From the IMG/VR virus record IMGVR_UViG_3300027782_000025, positions 62,001 to 126,000 of that record: a DNA stretch of 64,000 nt; one strand, 5' to 3'. The translations under genes were made by a program, and so were the position numbers. Source of the DNA: a virus. The notes below the pieces were generated by a model, which had not been told where the DNA came from, ran no database searches, and was given only the letters and a program-made list of their open reading frames with translations. Shown piece by piece: positions 27,588 through 37,781 of this stretch (within the stretch, counting starts at the first letter, position 1; each line of letters opens with the position of its first letter).

Positions 27588-28257
27588 TAATCCATATTTT
27601 CTTTAATTTGCGTAGTGCCTTAGACACAGCATTAATATCTTTCTTCTCAGCCTCTCCGATAGCGTTGGTTACTTTACCGACTGGCTCAGATAAATATGTT
27701 AAAAATTCCATATAATCTATGTTGTTCTTTAATATCAATAATTGACCAGCAGACTTTAGCTTGTTAAGCATAAATATTTTAAAATTATTGCCAGCGAGAT
27801 CACTTAATATATTGTGGCTTTTTTTAAATAGCAAGCTATCTAGCATTATATTTCCAGAATATTGAGTCCTATAAAACGTCCCATTTTCAGGATTGATTTT
27901 TATCCCATTACCAAAGGCTGATCCAGTATAATCATCGTTTTGCACTTTCGCTTTTAATTTTTCCACAGACGCCCTGTTAAGGACAGAATCAGGAGTTAGT
28001 GTGAAGATTAAATCATTACTCGAATTTTCCAAAGCAGTCACGTAAGCCTGAATTTCATTAGTCGAATGGAATAAGTCTAGAACTTTAATATCTTTCTTGG
28101 TACTCCTATCGCTTTCGCTCAATTGACGATAATCAGATATCTTGTTAACAATGATTAATTCATCACCATCGACCTTTATCTCATCGTATAAAAGCTTTAA
28201 GTATTTATCTCGAACATGGTGGAAGACATCTATGACTGCGATATAAGAAGTATTCAT
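27583..28257 (-). CDS. hypothetical protein, glycosyltransferase-like N-terminus
   Basis: 224 residues. The opening YIAVIDVFHHVRDKYLKLLY and the later NDLIFTLTPDSVLNRASVEK recall the nucleotide-binding half of GT-A glycosyltransferases, but the usual DxD is absent (TPDS instead), so this may be a degenerate or unrelated protein. No ribosome site precedes the ATG, which lies a few bases after a TATATATA stretch. The function is not established. Confidence 0.5.
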   Translation of the reverse strand: MNTSYIAVIDVFHHVRDKYLKLLYDEIKVDGDELIIVNKISDYRQLSESDRSTKKDIKVLDLFHSTNEIQAYVTALENSSNDLIFTLTPDSVLNRASVEKLKAKVQNDDYTGSAFGNGIKINPENGTFYRTQYSGNIMLDSLLFKKSHNILSDLAGNNFKIFMLNKLKSAGQLLILKNNIDYMEFLTYLSEPVGKVTNAIGEAEKKDINAVSKALRKLKKIWIS

Positions 28258-28273
28258 GATAAATATATATACG

Positions 28274-28303
28274 AAGATGGCCGCTATTTCTAGCGACCAT
28301 CTT
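28274..28303. terminator. strong hairpin between minus-strand genes
   Basis: AAGATGG (28274-28280) pairs with CCATCTT (28297-28303), and inside it CGCTA (28282-28286) with TAGCG (28291-28295) around a TTTC loop. It follows the stop of the Cys-rich gene (28323) in the minus direction and precedes a TATATATATTT run, so it probably terminates or attenuates that transcript. Confidence 0.55.
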
Positions 28304-28322
28304 AAAGAATCCTTTTTACTAA

Positions 28323-29918
28323 TTATTTAGGATATTCTTTTGGTTTGCCAGTGAGACCATTCTTAGGCTGGCGGTTGTTTAAACCTTTGGCGGTGACTTC
28401 CTTGAAATCGGACATTGAAGGCTCTTTACTGCCTTCTTCTGTCTTCTTTCCTTCAGCTTTATCGATCATATATCCGGTCTTCATGACTTCTTGAGTGTTC
28501 TCAAAAAGAGGATTAAAGCTTGGATATCGATTCTTGAGCATAGTTAGCGCTTGGCCGACTTTCTGCTTGCTGCTGGTGATTTTGCAATAACCGGCGTTGC
28601 AATCCCAAGATTCGTTTAATTTTGCGCCAATAATCCTTCGACCATAACGTGCATTCTCTTTAATAATGTTTCGTGCTTCGGTGAAAAATCTAGTGAGTTT
28701 ACGCTGTAATCCTTCAGCCATATCATCCTTTTTGCCACCACCACACTTTCCGCTACCACATGAACCGTGAGCTTCTTTGCACTTGCAGAATGGTGGGCAC
28801 TTGCATTCTCCACCTTTAGCACATTCACAACCACTATCTTCGTCGCCACCGTAGCCCCAGCCTTCACCGGTCGATGGCCTCTTGCTTGGATCGAGTCTAG
28901 AAGGGTCATTTGGGTCATATGGCGCTTCTGGCGCTTCTGGTCTAGTCGTAGAGAAATCTCTCCTAGCAGGTTCGGGGTAAGGATTTTCGCGGAAATTGGT
29001 GCCAGTCATAGGGTTATCTTCGGGGTCTAACGGAGTGCCGTCTTCGCCAAGGCCCCAGCCATCCCCCATACCACAATTACCCTCTGGAGACTCATCTTCG
29101 AATTCATCTTCGCCGCCGATGCCATAGCCATGATTTGATGGATTATCGTCGGGATTTAACTTAGAAGGATTTGCTGGATCAAATGGCATTTCTGGCTTTT
29201 CCGCAGGCTTCTCATATAACTCATGGCCTGGATTTTTGTGATACTTTTTTGTATCGATGTCAGCGGGAGTCCATTCTTCGCCCATTCCCATACCCATGTC
29301 GGATTCTGAGATGTAGAATCTGTGGATGCCGTCATGATGCTCGGTAAAAACGAATTCTTTATTATTCTCGATCAATTGGCGAAACATGTCTTCAGATAAC
29401 GGATAATCAAAGCCGTTGGCTCGGCAGACATTTTTAAATTCTAGCATATTGACCGAACGACGGGTACCAGCATATTGGTTAAACATGTCTTGGAGATTAT
29501 ATTCTTCTCCAATCATACTGCCGATTGAATCTGGATTCCAGCCTTCTAATTTAGGTTCAGGAGCAGCGCCAGTGTAATCATAGCCTGTTGCGAATTCGCC
29601 AGAAGCACCATCGTTGGTTGGGCCGTCTGGCCAATCGTGTCCGACCTTTTCTTGGAAGCCGTCCGAAGCTTCGCCGTGGGAGCTGCTGGTTTCAGAACCA
29701 GCAACCACACCTTTATCATTAACTCTGTTTTTATTTTTAGGATGCGTTTGTTCGGTGCCGCCGTGGCCGCCCTTAAGTTGGCGTCTCTCACCACCCACAA
29801 CGCCTGCGCCTGAGCCTTCTACTCTCTTCATCTTAGGAGATCCTGGCTTGTAACCAGCAGCGTCAAAAGGTGGTTCATAATTTTCACTAATTCTTCTTCG
29901 GTCATTATTACTAGCCAT
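28323..29918 (-). CDS. disordered protein with Cys-rich metal-binding-like segment
   Basis: 531 residues, mostly low-complexity Gly/Asp/Glu/Pro. Two related units around residues 240-275 and 325-357 (PFDPANPSKLNPDDNPSN and PYDPNDPSRLDPSKRPST, each followed by a Gly-rich acidic stretch) flank the centre. Residues about 359-394 hold eight cysteines in C-x-C and C-x4/5-C spacings (CECAKGGECKCPPFCKCK), as in metallothionein-like segments. A short globular domain (FKNVCRANGFDYPLSEDMFR) precedes them. A TATAAATA late promoter and AAGGAGATATC ribosome site lie directly upstream. Metal binding and a virion role are inferences. Confidence 0.7.
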   Translation of the reverse strand: MASNNDRRRISENYEPPFDAAGYKPGSPKMKRVEGSGAGVVGGERRQLKGGHGGTEQTHPKNKNRVNDKGVVAGSETSSSHGEASDGFQEKVGHDWPDGPTNDGASGEFATGYDYTGAAPEPKLEGWNPDSIGSMIGEEYNLQDMFNQYAGTRRSVNMLEFKNVCRANGFDYPLSEDMFRQLIENNKEFVFTEHHDGIHRFYISESDMGMGMGEEWTPADIDTKKYHKNPGHELYEKPAEKPEMPFDPANPSKLNPDDNPSNHGYGIGGEDEFEDESPEGNCGMGDGWGLGEDGTPLDPEDNPMTGTNFRENPYPEPARRDFSTTRPEAPEAPYDPNDPSRLDPSKRPSTGEGWGYGGDEDSGCECAKGGECKCPPFCKCKEAHGSCGSGKCGGGKKDDMAEGLQRKLTRFFTEARNIIKENARYGRRIIGAKLNESWDCNAGYCKITSSKQKVGQALTMLKNRYPSFNPLFENTQEVMKTGYMIDKAEGKKTEEGSKEPSMSDFKEVTAKGLNNRQPKNGLTGKPKEYPK

Positions 29919-29941
29919 GATATCTCCTTAAATGACAATTA

Positions 29942-29949
29942 TATTTATA
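29942..29949 (-). promoter_or_regulatory. exact T4-type late promoter TATAAATA
   Basis: Minus-strand TATAAATA, identical to the T4 late -10 box, continuing TAATTG. The predicted start is about 15 bases before the AAGGAG site of the gene at 29918. It overlaps the stop of the upstream gene (29945). Confidence 0.7.
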
Positions 29950-30523
29950 TTTGTCTAGTGACCCGCATTTGTTCTATCATCAATTGGATCGATCTATCGA
30001 GATCGTCTGTAAACATTGCACGAATACCATCATGCTTCTTATTCTTTAATCTCCTCTTTTTCTTACTACCTTTACCATTACCATCATAATCGGGCTGAAA
30101 AAGCATTGGTAATGCGCCGGTAGAAATAGCACCGGTGCCGCACATGGTTTCATTATACATCTCGACGTTAATTGGGGAATATAATTCTGAACCATCCTTT
30201 TCAAGATCCGTTCTTACGTCGTCAGATAATCGTACATCTGATAAATTAGTCACAAGCGGCATTGATGATGCCATATTTGTAATAGTTTCATTATTATCTC
30301 TTACCGTATCCCCAGGAGATCCAATTAACTGAGGATCTTGGGGAGCAACATTCTTTGCACGGCTGATCATCGGCTCTTCAGCGCTAATGGAATAAGTAAT
30401 CTGATCCATAAGGCCAGCTATAGCTTCGACTAATGTACCTTCTCCATTAGCTCTCACTAATTCTACGCCGCCTGTCCGATTTAATCTCTTATGGGCTTTT
30501 TTGGTATTCTTTTTAATAGCCAT
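29945..30523 (-). CDS. hypothetical protein, 192 aa
   Basis: Begins with a Lys/Arg-rich tail (MAIKKNTKKAHKRLNRTG), followed by an acidic middle and a second basic cluster (GKGSKKKRRLKNKKHDG) near the C-terminus. No motif recognised. It starts inside the end of the gene at 30481 (43-base overlap), so the two are coupled. The strongly basic patches suggest nucleic-acid or capsid-interior contact, by inference only. Confidence 0.6.
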   Translation of the reverse strand: MAIKKNTKKAHKRLNRTGGVELVRANGEGTLVEAIAGLMDQITYSISAEEPMISRAKNVAPQDPQLIGSPGDTVRDNNETITNMASSMPLVTNLSDVRLSDDVRTDLEKDGSELYSPINVEMYNETMCGTGAISTGALPMLFQPDYDGNGKGSKKKRRLKNKKHDGIRAMFTDDLDRSIQLMIEQMRVTRQI

Positions 30524-30990
30524 TTTGTCTCAGGAATTTTACCCTGAACCTCTATATCTTCAACATTTAAATATTCTATATAGGCTTTGCCTTCGGCAAG
30601 CATATATTCGTATTGTATTTTTCCGTCGAGAAACTTTAGCAACAAATTGTTAATATCGGCATTGTCAGCCAACAAAATCGTTCTTCGCGGATAGGTTAAA
30701 GTATTTCCTGTGAAATATCGTTCGATCGATGCAATATATTCTGTATTTTCATCCCTTATGACAGCGCTGGGAAAATTAATAACTAAAAATTCCATCAGCT
30801 TTTCTTTTAAACCAGCAACTTCTATATCGGGCAATAATTCTACCATTATCCTTGCATTATTACTGCAGCTCTTAGATGCTCTGAATTTTTCGATAAAGAC
30901 ACCGTAGAGATTTTCGTCGGTTTCTTTTAACCATTGCTGCCAGAGTGGATGAGATGCTAAAGAACAATATAGCTCAGTTTTTATTTTCAT
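30481..30990 (-). CDS. hypothetical protein, 169 aa
   Basis: Overlaps the stop of the giant fibre gene by ATGA. The protein has a helical N-terminal half (LASHPLWQQWLKETDENLYG) and a beta-rich C-terminal half (RTILLADNADINNLLLKFL, YIEYLNVEDIEVQG). No family recognised. Its position directly after a fibre gene would fit a fibre chaperone or attachment protein, but there is no sequence evidence for either. Confidence 0.6.
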   Translation of the reverse strand: MKIKTELYCSLASHPLWQQWLKETDENLYGVFIEKFRASKSCSNNARIMVELLPDIEVAGLKEKLMEFLVINFPSAVIRDENTEYIASIERYFTGNTLTYPRRTILLADNADINNLLLKFLDGKIQYEYMLAEGKAYIEYLNVEDIEVQGKIPETKWLLKRIPKKPIRD

Positions 30991-33900
30991 AGAATCAGCC
31001 AGTACACACCAACTTGTCCTAGATAAAAATCCTTCATCATAAATCTAAAACTACTTACGCTCGGCAGCATCACAGTTTTTCCATCTATGCTAGGCATAGC
31101 AATTAAAGTACCAGTTATACCAGTCGCTTTTTCAGCGTCTATAATCAGATAAACATCTCCTATTTCATTTTCTATTTTAGTCGACTTGCTAAGATCTAGC
31201 TTTTGAAGGTCGACAGCGGCAAGGATTATTACCTTGTCCTTATATGAATCGGCTCGTTCAATCGAAATGCTGATTTTACCGCTCGAATTTTTTGGATTTT
31301 TAGAAGGTATCCAAACCCTTATATCGCCACCGTCATGCATAAATTCGACATACTTATTCTTATACCTATTGGCAGCATCCGCCAACGATTTGAAAGAACC
31401 CTCAGAAAGTAATGACTTTACTATCGCTTTTGAATTATATTGGTAGAGCACTCTTATATCTGCTCTATAATAACCATCGATCCTTGATGACATGTTATCG
31501 ATTTTAACTCTATACTGATTTGTCGGCAAATTTAGCGTTATGGCCGTATCTTCATTGGCATTGGTCTTAACATTTACTTCGATCGACGATACCGTTTCAT
31601 AATTAGCATCCTTAATAGTCACACCGCTAATAAGTTTATTAGTAGCAATCGCTCTAAAATTATTAGTCGAACTAGCTACAGTTATGTTCTTATAGGCCGG
31701 TATAAAAGCATTGGTAGAATATTTAAAAGAATAACCCCACCTGTTTAATGAATCAGTCGATAACAAAGACGCATAAAACTTAGCTATTGGAATTGTACCG
31801 TCAGCGCATGCCAATGTCGCATTCGTAGCAGACAGTTTATTAAAATTAAGACCAAAACAATTGTTAAAACTTGCACTAGTTGAGCTCATACTTATTGCGG
31901 CGTTTAATTGAGCTGATAAATATGAACTATCGAGAGCGGCTTTTCGGCCGGCATTGGCGGTGTTTATAACGCCACCCAGAGCGCCATTGGCACTAAAGAA
32001 ATAAACCGGAAGAATATCTGCAGTAGCTTTAAACAATGGCGAATTACAAGTCGGACTGTTTAATAAATCCACCAAATCACTGATAGCCATAGTTGCTCGA
32101 CCCATAACACCTGGCGAACACTCATTGGGCTTAGCTAATGCCGAAATTTTGGTCTGAGCCGACCTAGTTCCTGTGTCAAACGGCGCGACAGCCGTCACCA
32201 TGCTAGTCTCCAAAGTCGCATCGATATTATCATTTATGTAATTAGGCGGATTCAGAGAACTATCTAGATATCTGGCCGTATAATAAACACCGGCGGCCGG
32301 TTGGTTAACAGGATTTGGACTATAACTACTATTACAACCGATAATCATCCTTTCAGCGCTAAAGAAAGAGCCAGTCTGATCTTTAGCGCTGCTGAAACCT
32401 AGAGCACTACTGACTTTATTGACGATTAGCTTAAGACCTAAATCATTAGTCGGAAATAATTGGCCAGCAACGTTTAATCTAAAGCCCGGCACCACGATAC
32501 TCGGCAGTCCTGGGTTTTGCTTCCCTGTTTTAAGATCCATGGTCGGCTGAAATTCTATATAAGATATGGGAGAAGTGTCAGGGAAAGACTTACCAATCGA
32601 TTTTTTGACTGCTTCTCTTATATTAGAAACAGATATGGTTTCTTCATTAAAATAATAGCCTTCATTACCGTTAAACGGATAACGCACGGCATCATTGTCA
32701 TCCACAATTCTATATAGTTCACGCGACAATAATTTACCCTTTAGCTTTAATAGTTCAGCACAGCTTACGATATTGCTTGAATTAGCGTTAGGGAAATTAC
32801 TCCTATATTCTTGGCTTCCGGTTCGTGCATCCTGATACATATTGAATTGGCCGCCATCAGCTTTGCATCTGTCTCTTAAATCTATCCAGTACCTCTCCAA
32901 TCCATCCATCTGAGGAAAAATCGCATAAGCAAGATCAAACGTTAATTGACGACCAGTTAGATTCTCTGGAACATTGCCTGTAAACCCAATATCGAAAGTA
33001 TACTTCCCTGGGGCCACTAATCTAGGATCATTATCAGCTGGTGGCCATGATGGTTTAGTCTGAACATCTCCAAAAATACCAGTAAGATCAAAAGTAGACC
33101 TGTTAGAAACTAATTCGAATACTGGATCATTATGAGGTAATCGAGCATTCTTAGAATACTTCGGTACACTCGGAAGAGCCTCTAATATTTTCGGTACCGT
33201 AGACCTTGTAATCGATACCTTAATGGGTAATATCTGTGATAATGAACCATCAGCATCATTGGTTACAAACACATTTAGCACAAAATCGCCAGCTACTGTT
33301 GGTGTTAGATTAAATGAAAATGTATTTGGGGTCACGAATGTAACAGCCAAAGAAGAAGTAGGAAAGGCTGTAGATAGAGTCTTACCGACATCATCGATAA
33401 TACCAACCAGTACGGTACCGTTTGGATATCCAACAGCTAGTAAATTAAACGGCCCGAGTGTGAAAGGCTCATCTAAATAAGCATTGATATTTTGACCACT
33501 ATAAAGTGGATATGTTAGAAAAAGCCCAGAAGATGGCGGAGCAGCAATAGTTACTTTATTTAACGTTACTGAAGAGCTAGAAGATAACATCGGGGCCATT
33601 GTCATCGTATTTCCCGCAGCGACTTGAACGCTTCTTAGCGAGCAAGCATTTACATAAATATCATAAGTTCCAGTTTTTGAATATGCGGTGATAAGGAATT
33701 TGCCTACATTGTTGGTATCGACCCCATAAGCGATGGTTTGTGCGAAATCTGGTAAGAAGAATCTTTCCCAAGAGCCACCACCATCTGGTGATACTATAAC
33801 ATCGATATCACCCACGATAATAAACACGCCATTACCATAAGACAGATTTAGCTTAACACGCTCATACACATCAAAGGCAAATGCTAGTGATAAGCTCCAA

Positions 33901-36900
33901 CTATTTAAATCTTTACTAATATATGCGCCATTTGAAGCCAACAATAAATAAACCCCATCTCCACAGACTATATCGTAGAACTCACCTTTACCATAAGGTG
34001 GTATAGAGTCTGATGGAAGTTTAAATTCTATATAATTAACCCCATTTCCAGATCTATAGCCAACAGATTTTACACCAGTTATTGTCTTCGTAGGAATTAT
34101 TAAGAACTCACCGTTACAAAAGTTCAATCGACAATCGAAATTAAAGATAGCAGAGTCATTATCAAGGTATGTTATACCATCGTTTGATGTAAGAATTCTA
34201 GTTCTCGGTGGTACTTCTTTGGTAGGATTATAAGAATAAGCAGCAGCGACATAAATTTTATTTCCGTATTTGGCATCCTGTATTAATTCAGCATTATCAT
34301 CTATACCATCTAGTTTTCGGAAGGTAAAATTAGCACCGCTATCTAAAGAATATATAACACCAAATGTGTCTAATTGCTCGACACTGTTGATCACTTTCAT
34401 CGAATAACCAAAATATAACACTCTATCTGGACCGACTACCAAACCGATTTTGCCGTTAGGCCTCGGTCTGAGTGAATATCGCTGACTTGACGCTCCAACC
34501 CAATTTATGGCGTCAGACGAACTAACTACATATTGCTCTTTCGTGTCTCCGACACCTATCGCAAAAAACTTATTCTGCCCGTAGGCTAAATCTACATAAT
34601 TGAATAGCCTCGGCATCCGATAAGTGTCCCACTTGCTGCCGCAAGTGATTGGTATAGAGGGAACTAGGCTTCCAAGGTTTGCTGTCTGAACAGACATCCC
34701 GATAGGCAAAGCACCAGATGTACTATTAAAAGTACTCGATATGGAGAGTTGGGTGCTTGTAGATGTAGAAAGGCCTAACGCAGAAGTTTTTAGCTTTTTA
34801 CTAGCATAATCAGAATCAGAATATACTAATAAGCCTGTACCGTCTGGGGCTAAATAACCAATGACCCAGCTAGCGCTCGGAAATCGCTGTCCTCTATCAA
34901 ATAGACCAGTAAAACCGAGATATTGACTGCCAGTCGCGAGGGAAGCATTAACCGACGGAAAAGGTATAGCTGTTAGAGTGCTAGGTGGAGTGTAGTTAGC
35001 TAGATAAACGATATATGCCGCATCTGTGCCTACACACAAAGCGCAAATGCCCATGCCATTAGTCTGGGGATTGCACCCGCCTTGTTCTACTCCAATAACG
35101 CTAAGATTTACCATAACGCCAGAAGCTGTTTTAGCTTCTAGCATCGAATTGCCAGGTTTGACAAATTTTGCATAGTCATATTTAGTAGAAAATGATAGGT
35201 CCGAAAAAGGTGACCAACCAGATATTCCATTCCATCCTAGCATAGAATCTAAATATGAAGGTTGTTGACCAAATTTACAAAACTCTGAAGAGTCGTACGC
35301 TATTGGCTTTCCGCTCGAATTTACGTATCTTGATATAAACTTTGTTGGTATTTTCGGGTCCGTAGAATCAAACCTCGAAAATTGAATAATTGCATGCACA
35401 CCCCAAGGAAAGTTCATAGCACCCTTGCCGCATGGGGTACCGTCAGACTGTAACGGTGGTTGCGGCATTTTACCTGAGTAATAAGGAGGATACCTAACGC
35501 TAGCAGTAAAAGTCAAGACACCATTGACGGATGAGCCTAATTGAACATAATCTGAACAAGTCAGAGAGAACGCATCAAATATATTCTGCGTATCAACGTC
35601 GCCTTGGGGGTATAACTGCCCAAAAGTAGCTCCGCCATCGCTCGAATAATAAAAAGCCGCTTTTTTCCGCGCCCAAGGTGATGTATTATTATTATTTTTA
35701 CCAAAATCATAACTATTATTAAATACTACCATGACCTCTAATTTTTGGCCGAGGTGAGTTGGGCTTACAGCTATTAACGAAGAAAAAGCTGTCCCAATCA
35801 CATCAGGACTGTTAGTCTGTATCGGAAACCCATCTAGAGGCTTACTCAATAGCCAATTTTTACCATCAGCACTGCTAGCGACATATGCTTTTGCAAATGA
35901 TAAATCTCCAGGATATTTCGTATTAATTGTCTTGATGGCCACCCAAAATTTACCACCTTCATATCTAAATTCTGATAAAGTTCTTTGGAATTCTTCATCA
36001 AGTGGTAATTTGATTTTAAAATCGATAGCGCTGGCTGTTGTTGGGCATTTGAATGATGCTGTGGGTGTGGCGGTTGGTGTGGCCGTTGGTGTGGCCGTTG
36101 GTGTAGCAGCAGGGGTAACTGACGGTGTCGGAGTAGCGACTGGCAAGCATATTATTTCATGGTATGTGTTTAGTCCGCTTGTCGTCTTACCGACTAAAAC
36201 ATACATCCCTTGTAAACTAGATAAGCCGCCGCTGATAGTAACATATTCACCGACCTTAAAGCTAGAGGTGACGGCACCGACTTCATAAAACACAGACTTT
36301 GTCTGCGGTATACCGGTCTTACCAGAAAGCCAAAAAACGGTATTTGAAGCATTCGTAACTGCCTTGGATGTCATGCCTCTAACGATACAGCCACTGCCGA
36401 TTAGTTCGGTACCTGCTGGCCAATCGGTAAAACAATTAAGAGTCGTAGCTGGCGTTGGCGTCGTCGGCGTAGGGGTAGCTGGCGTTGGTGTCGTCGGCGT
36501 AGGGGTCGAGTTCCCAGGTGTTGGCGCTGGATACTGTGGAAAAGGCTTTCCATCTGAGCAGATGTCCGGAGCACCAGCCGCGGTGTGATTAGGTGCATCT
36601 AAAGTGCTTAATAAAGTGGTACCGGAGGCAAAAGCAGCTTCATTACTGTCACGCCCATGCATAATGACCTTAGCGCCGCCGGCTGTTGCTGCCGCTGCAA
36701 CACTTTCAATATGCTTCCTAGTATCAATGTTACGTGTAGCCGATTCTACATATTGCAGGGCACAACATAGAGCTTGCTTTTGCTTTTCAAAGAGATTAGA
36801 CATCGTCACAAGCCAAAACTCTACTACTGATTCATAGCTGCTACGAAGATATTCGACTTTACGATCATATAAATTTTTAATCGGATCTGTGATCAGATTT

Positions 36901-37781
36901 AAATTTACATAATAGGCTGGCTGCATAGCATTACTGCCACCATTTAAGCAACCGGTGAATTCGATGCTATTATTCGCAGGGACATTGGTGGCGACATTTG
37001 CAGCAACGCCGACAGCAACGCCGTCAGTCACCAAAATAAGTGGGCTTTCATTTCTGGTTACAAAAAAATCGCTGGCTGATGAATCGAGTTTACCTAGACT
37101 CTTACGAGTTAGCAAGACGCTATAATCATTTGGTTTAGTAGGATCATCAACGACTTCTAAATCTGTAATTATAAGCTTAGAGTTAGGGTTTTGAGATACT
37201 ACAAATCTCTCTGATGACAAAGCTAATTTCGTTAATGGAGCAGCACCTTTAGCACCCTTGGTGCCTTGTGGGCCAGATAAAATCGAATTTTCGCCAGGGA
37301 TACCAGATTCACCCTGTTCACCACGATCACCGACTTTGCCTGTCAGATTTAACCTACCATAACTCTGAAGATAAGCTAATAAAATGTCCTTTCTGAATTC
37401 AAAGTCAAAGCCATAAGTATTTTCTTGTATTTTATATGGTTCTGAGGTGCTGTCTAGGAGAGGCGTAACATATGACACATCACCATGTATTTCGATAAAT
37501 CTATCTGAGCGCAATTCTAGAAAACCGCTCGAAAAGGAAGAAGTACAATGCTGACCGATGATTGTAGATCTTGGGAATGGGTATACCAACCTATTAAGCT
37601 TTTTAAAATCTAAAGCCGACATAGCCCCATCTCTATAGATCGTAGCTAATTCTAAAATCTTCGTTTCAGACAACAGCTCGTTCCAAGTCCGCATTCTAGA
37701 ATCATATTGATAAATAATGCCTGGCTCGAGCTCATATATCTGCCCGTTGGTGGGATTGTCTGGAAATTTGTTATTGTTCAT
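30987..37781 (-). CDS. giant fibre-like protein with Asp-box (BNR) repeats
   Basis: 2264 residues. An N-terminal fibre module (FPDNPTNGQIYELEPGIIYQ) and a collagen-like stretch (GPQGTKGAKGAAP) at about residues 150-185 are followed by Pro/Thr linkers near 420-445 and 550-580. From about 590 to 1370 there are many Asp-box units (SSADGKNW, SSDGGATF, SLDSGANF, SKDLNSW, SPDGGGSW) typical of sialidase/BNR propellers, then Ig-like strands and a long C-terminal beta domain. Such proteins bind or hydrolyse surface glycans; no catalytic set was identified. The ATG at 37781 overlaps the upstream stop (ATGA) and is preferred to TTG 37796. Confidence 0.8.
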   Translation of the reverse strand: MNNNKFPDNPTNGQIYELEPGIIYQYDSRMRTWNELLSETKILELATIYRDGAMSALDFKKLNRLVYPFPRSTIIGQHCTSSFSSGFLELRSDRFIEIHGDVSYVTPLLDSTSEPYKIQENTYGFDFEFRKDILLAYLQSYGRLNLTGKVGDRGEQGESGIPGENSILSGPQGTKGAKGAAPLTKLALSSERFVVSQNPNSKLIITDLEVVDDPTKPNDYSVLLTRKSLGKLDSSASDFFVTRNESPLILVTDGVAVGVAANVATNVPANNSIEFTGCLNGGSNAMQPAYYVNLNLITDPIKNLYDRKVEYLRSSYESVVEFWLVTMSNLFEKQKQALCCALQYVESATRNIDTRKHIESVAAAATAGGAKVIMHGRDSNEAAFASGTTLLSTLDAPNHTAAGAPDICSDGKPFPQYPAPTPGNSTPTPTTPTPATPTPTTPTPATTLNCFTDWPAGTELIGSGCIVRGMTSKAVTNASNTVFWLSGKTGIPQTKSVFYEVGAVTSSFKVGEYVTISGGLSSLQGMYVLVGKTTSGLNTYHEIICLPVATPTPSVTPAATPTATPTATPTATPTASFKCPTTASAIDFKIKLPLDEEFQRTLSEFRYEGGKFWVAIKTINTKYPGDLSFAKAYVASSADGKNWLLSKPLDGFPIQTNSPDVIGTAFSSLIAVSPTHLGQKLEVMVVFNNSYDFGKNNNNTSPWARKKAAFYYSSDGGATFGQLYPQGDVDTQNIFDAFSLTCSDYVQLGSSVNGVLTFTASVRYPPYYSGKMPQPPLQSDGTPCGKGAMNFPWGVHAIIQFSRFDSTDPKIPTKFISRYVNSSGKPIAYDSSEFCKFGQQPSYLDSMLGWNGISGWSPFSDLSFSTKYDYAKFVKPGNSMLEAKTASGVMVNLSVIGVEQGGCNPQTNGMGICALCVGTDAAYIVYLANYTPPSTLTAIPFPSVNASLATGSQYLGFTGLFDRGQRFPSASWVIGYLAPDGTGLLVYSDSDYASKKLKTSALGLSTSTSTQLSISSTFNSTSGALPIGMSVQTANLGSLVPSIPITCGSKWDTYRMPRLFNYVDLAYGQNKFFAIGVGDTKEQYVVSSSDAINWVGASSQRYSLRPRPNGKIGLVVGPDRVLYFGYSMKVINSVEQLDTFGVIYSLDSGANFTFRKLDGIDDNAELIQDAKYGNKIYVAAAYSYNPTKEVPPRTRILTSNDGITYLDNDSAIFNFDCRLNFCNGEFLIIPTKTITGVKSVGYRSGNGVNYIEFKLPSDSIPPYGKGEFYDIVCGDGVYLLLASNGAYISKDLNSWSLSLAFAFDVYERVKLNLSYGNGVFIIVGDIDVIVSPDGGGSWERFFLPDFAQTIAYGVDTNNVGKFLITAYSKTGTYDIYVNACSLRSVQVAAGNTMTMAPMLSSSSSVTLNKVTIAAPPSSGLFLTYPLYSGQNINAYLDEPFTLGPFNLLAVGYPNGTVLVGIIDDVGKTLSTAFPTSSLAVTFVTPNTFSFNLTPTVAGDFVLNVFVTNDADGSLSQILPIKVSITRSTVPKILEALPSVPKYSKNARLPHNDPVFELVSNRSTFDLTGIFGDVQTKPSWPPADNDPRLVAPGKYTFDIGFTGNVPENLTGRQLTFDLAYAIFPQMDGLERYWIDLRDRCKADGGQFNMYQDARTGSQEYRSNFPNANSSNIVSCAELLKLKGKLLSRELYRIVDDNDAVRYPFNGNEGYYFNEETISVSNIREAVKKSIGKSFPDTSPISYIEFQPTMDLKTGKQNPGLPSIVVPGFRLNVAGQLFPTNDLGLKLIVNKVSSALGFSSAKDQTGSFFSAERMIIGCNSSYSPNPVNQPAAGVYYTARYLDSSLNPPNYINDNIDATLETSMVTAVAPFDTGTRSAQTKISALAKPNECSPGVMGRATMAISDLVDLLNSPTCNSPLFKATADILPVYFFSANGALGGVINTANAGRKAALDSSYLSAQLNAAISMSSTSASFNNCFGLNFNKLSATNATLACADGTIPIAKFYASLLSTDSLNRWGYSFKYSTNAFIPAYKNITVASSTNNFRAIATNKLISGVTIKDANYETVSSIEVNVKTNANEDTAITLNLPTNQYRVKIDNMSSRIDGYYRADIRVLYQYNSKAIVKSLLSEGSFKSLADAANRYKNKYVEFMHDGGDIRVWIPSKNPKNSSGKISISIERADSYKDKVIILAAVDLQKLDLSKSTKIENEIGDVYLIIDAEKATGITGTLIAMPSIDGKTVMLPSVSSFRFMMKDFYLGQVGVYWLIL
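36064..36099. repeat. 12-bp tandem repeat, three copies
   Basis: Three units of GGTGTGGC(C/G)GTT (36064, 36076, 36088) with a degenerate copy after them. On the minus strand they encode the TPTA repeats of the fibre linker. Confidence 0.8.
36446..36505. repeat. 30-bp tandem duplication
   Basis: Two 30-base units, 36446-36475 and 36476-36505, differing at one position. They encode a Pro/Thr/Ala linker of the giant fibre protein in frame. Confidence 0.85.
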
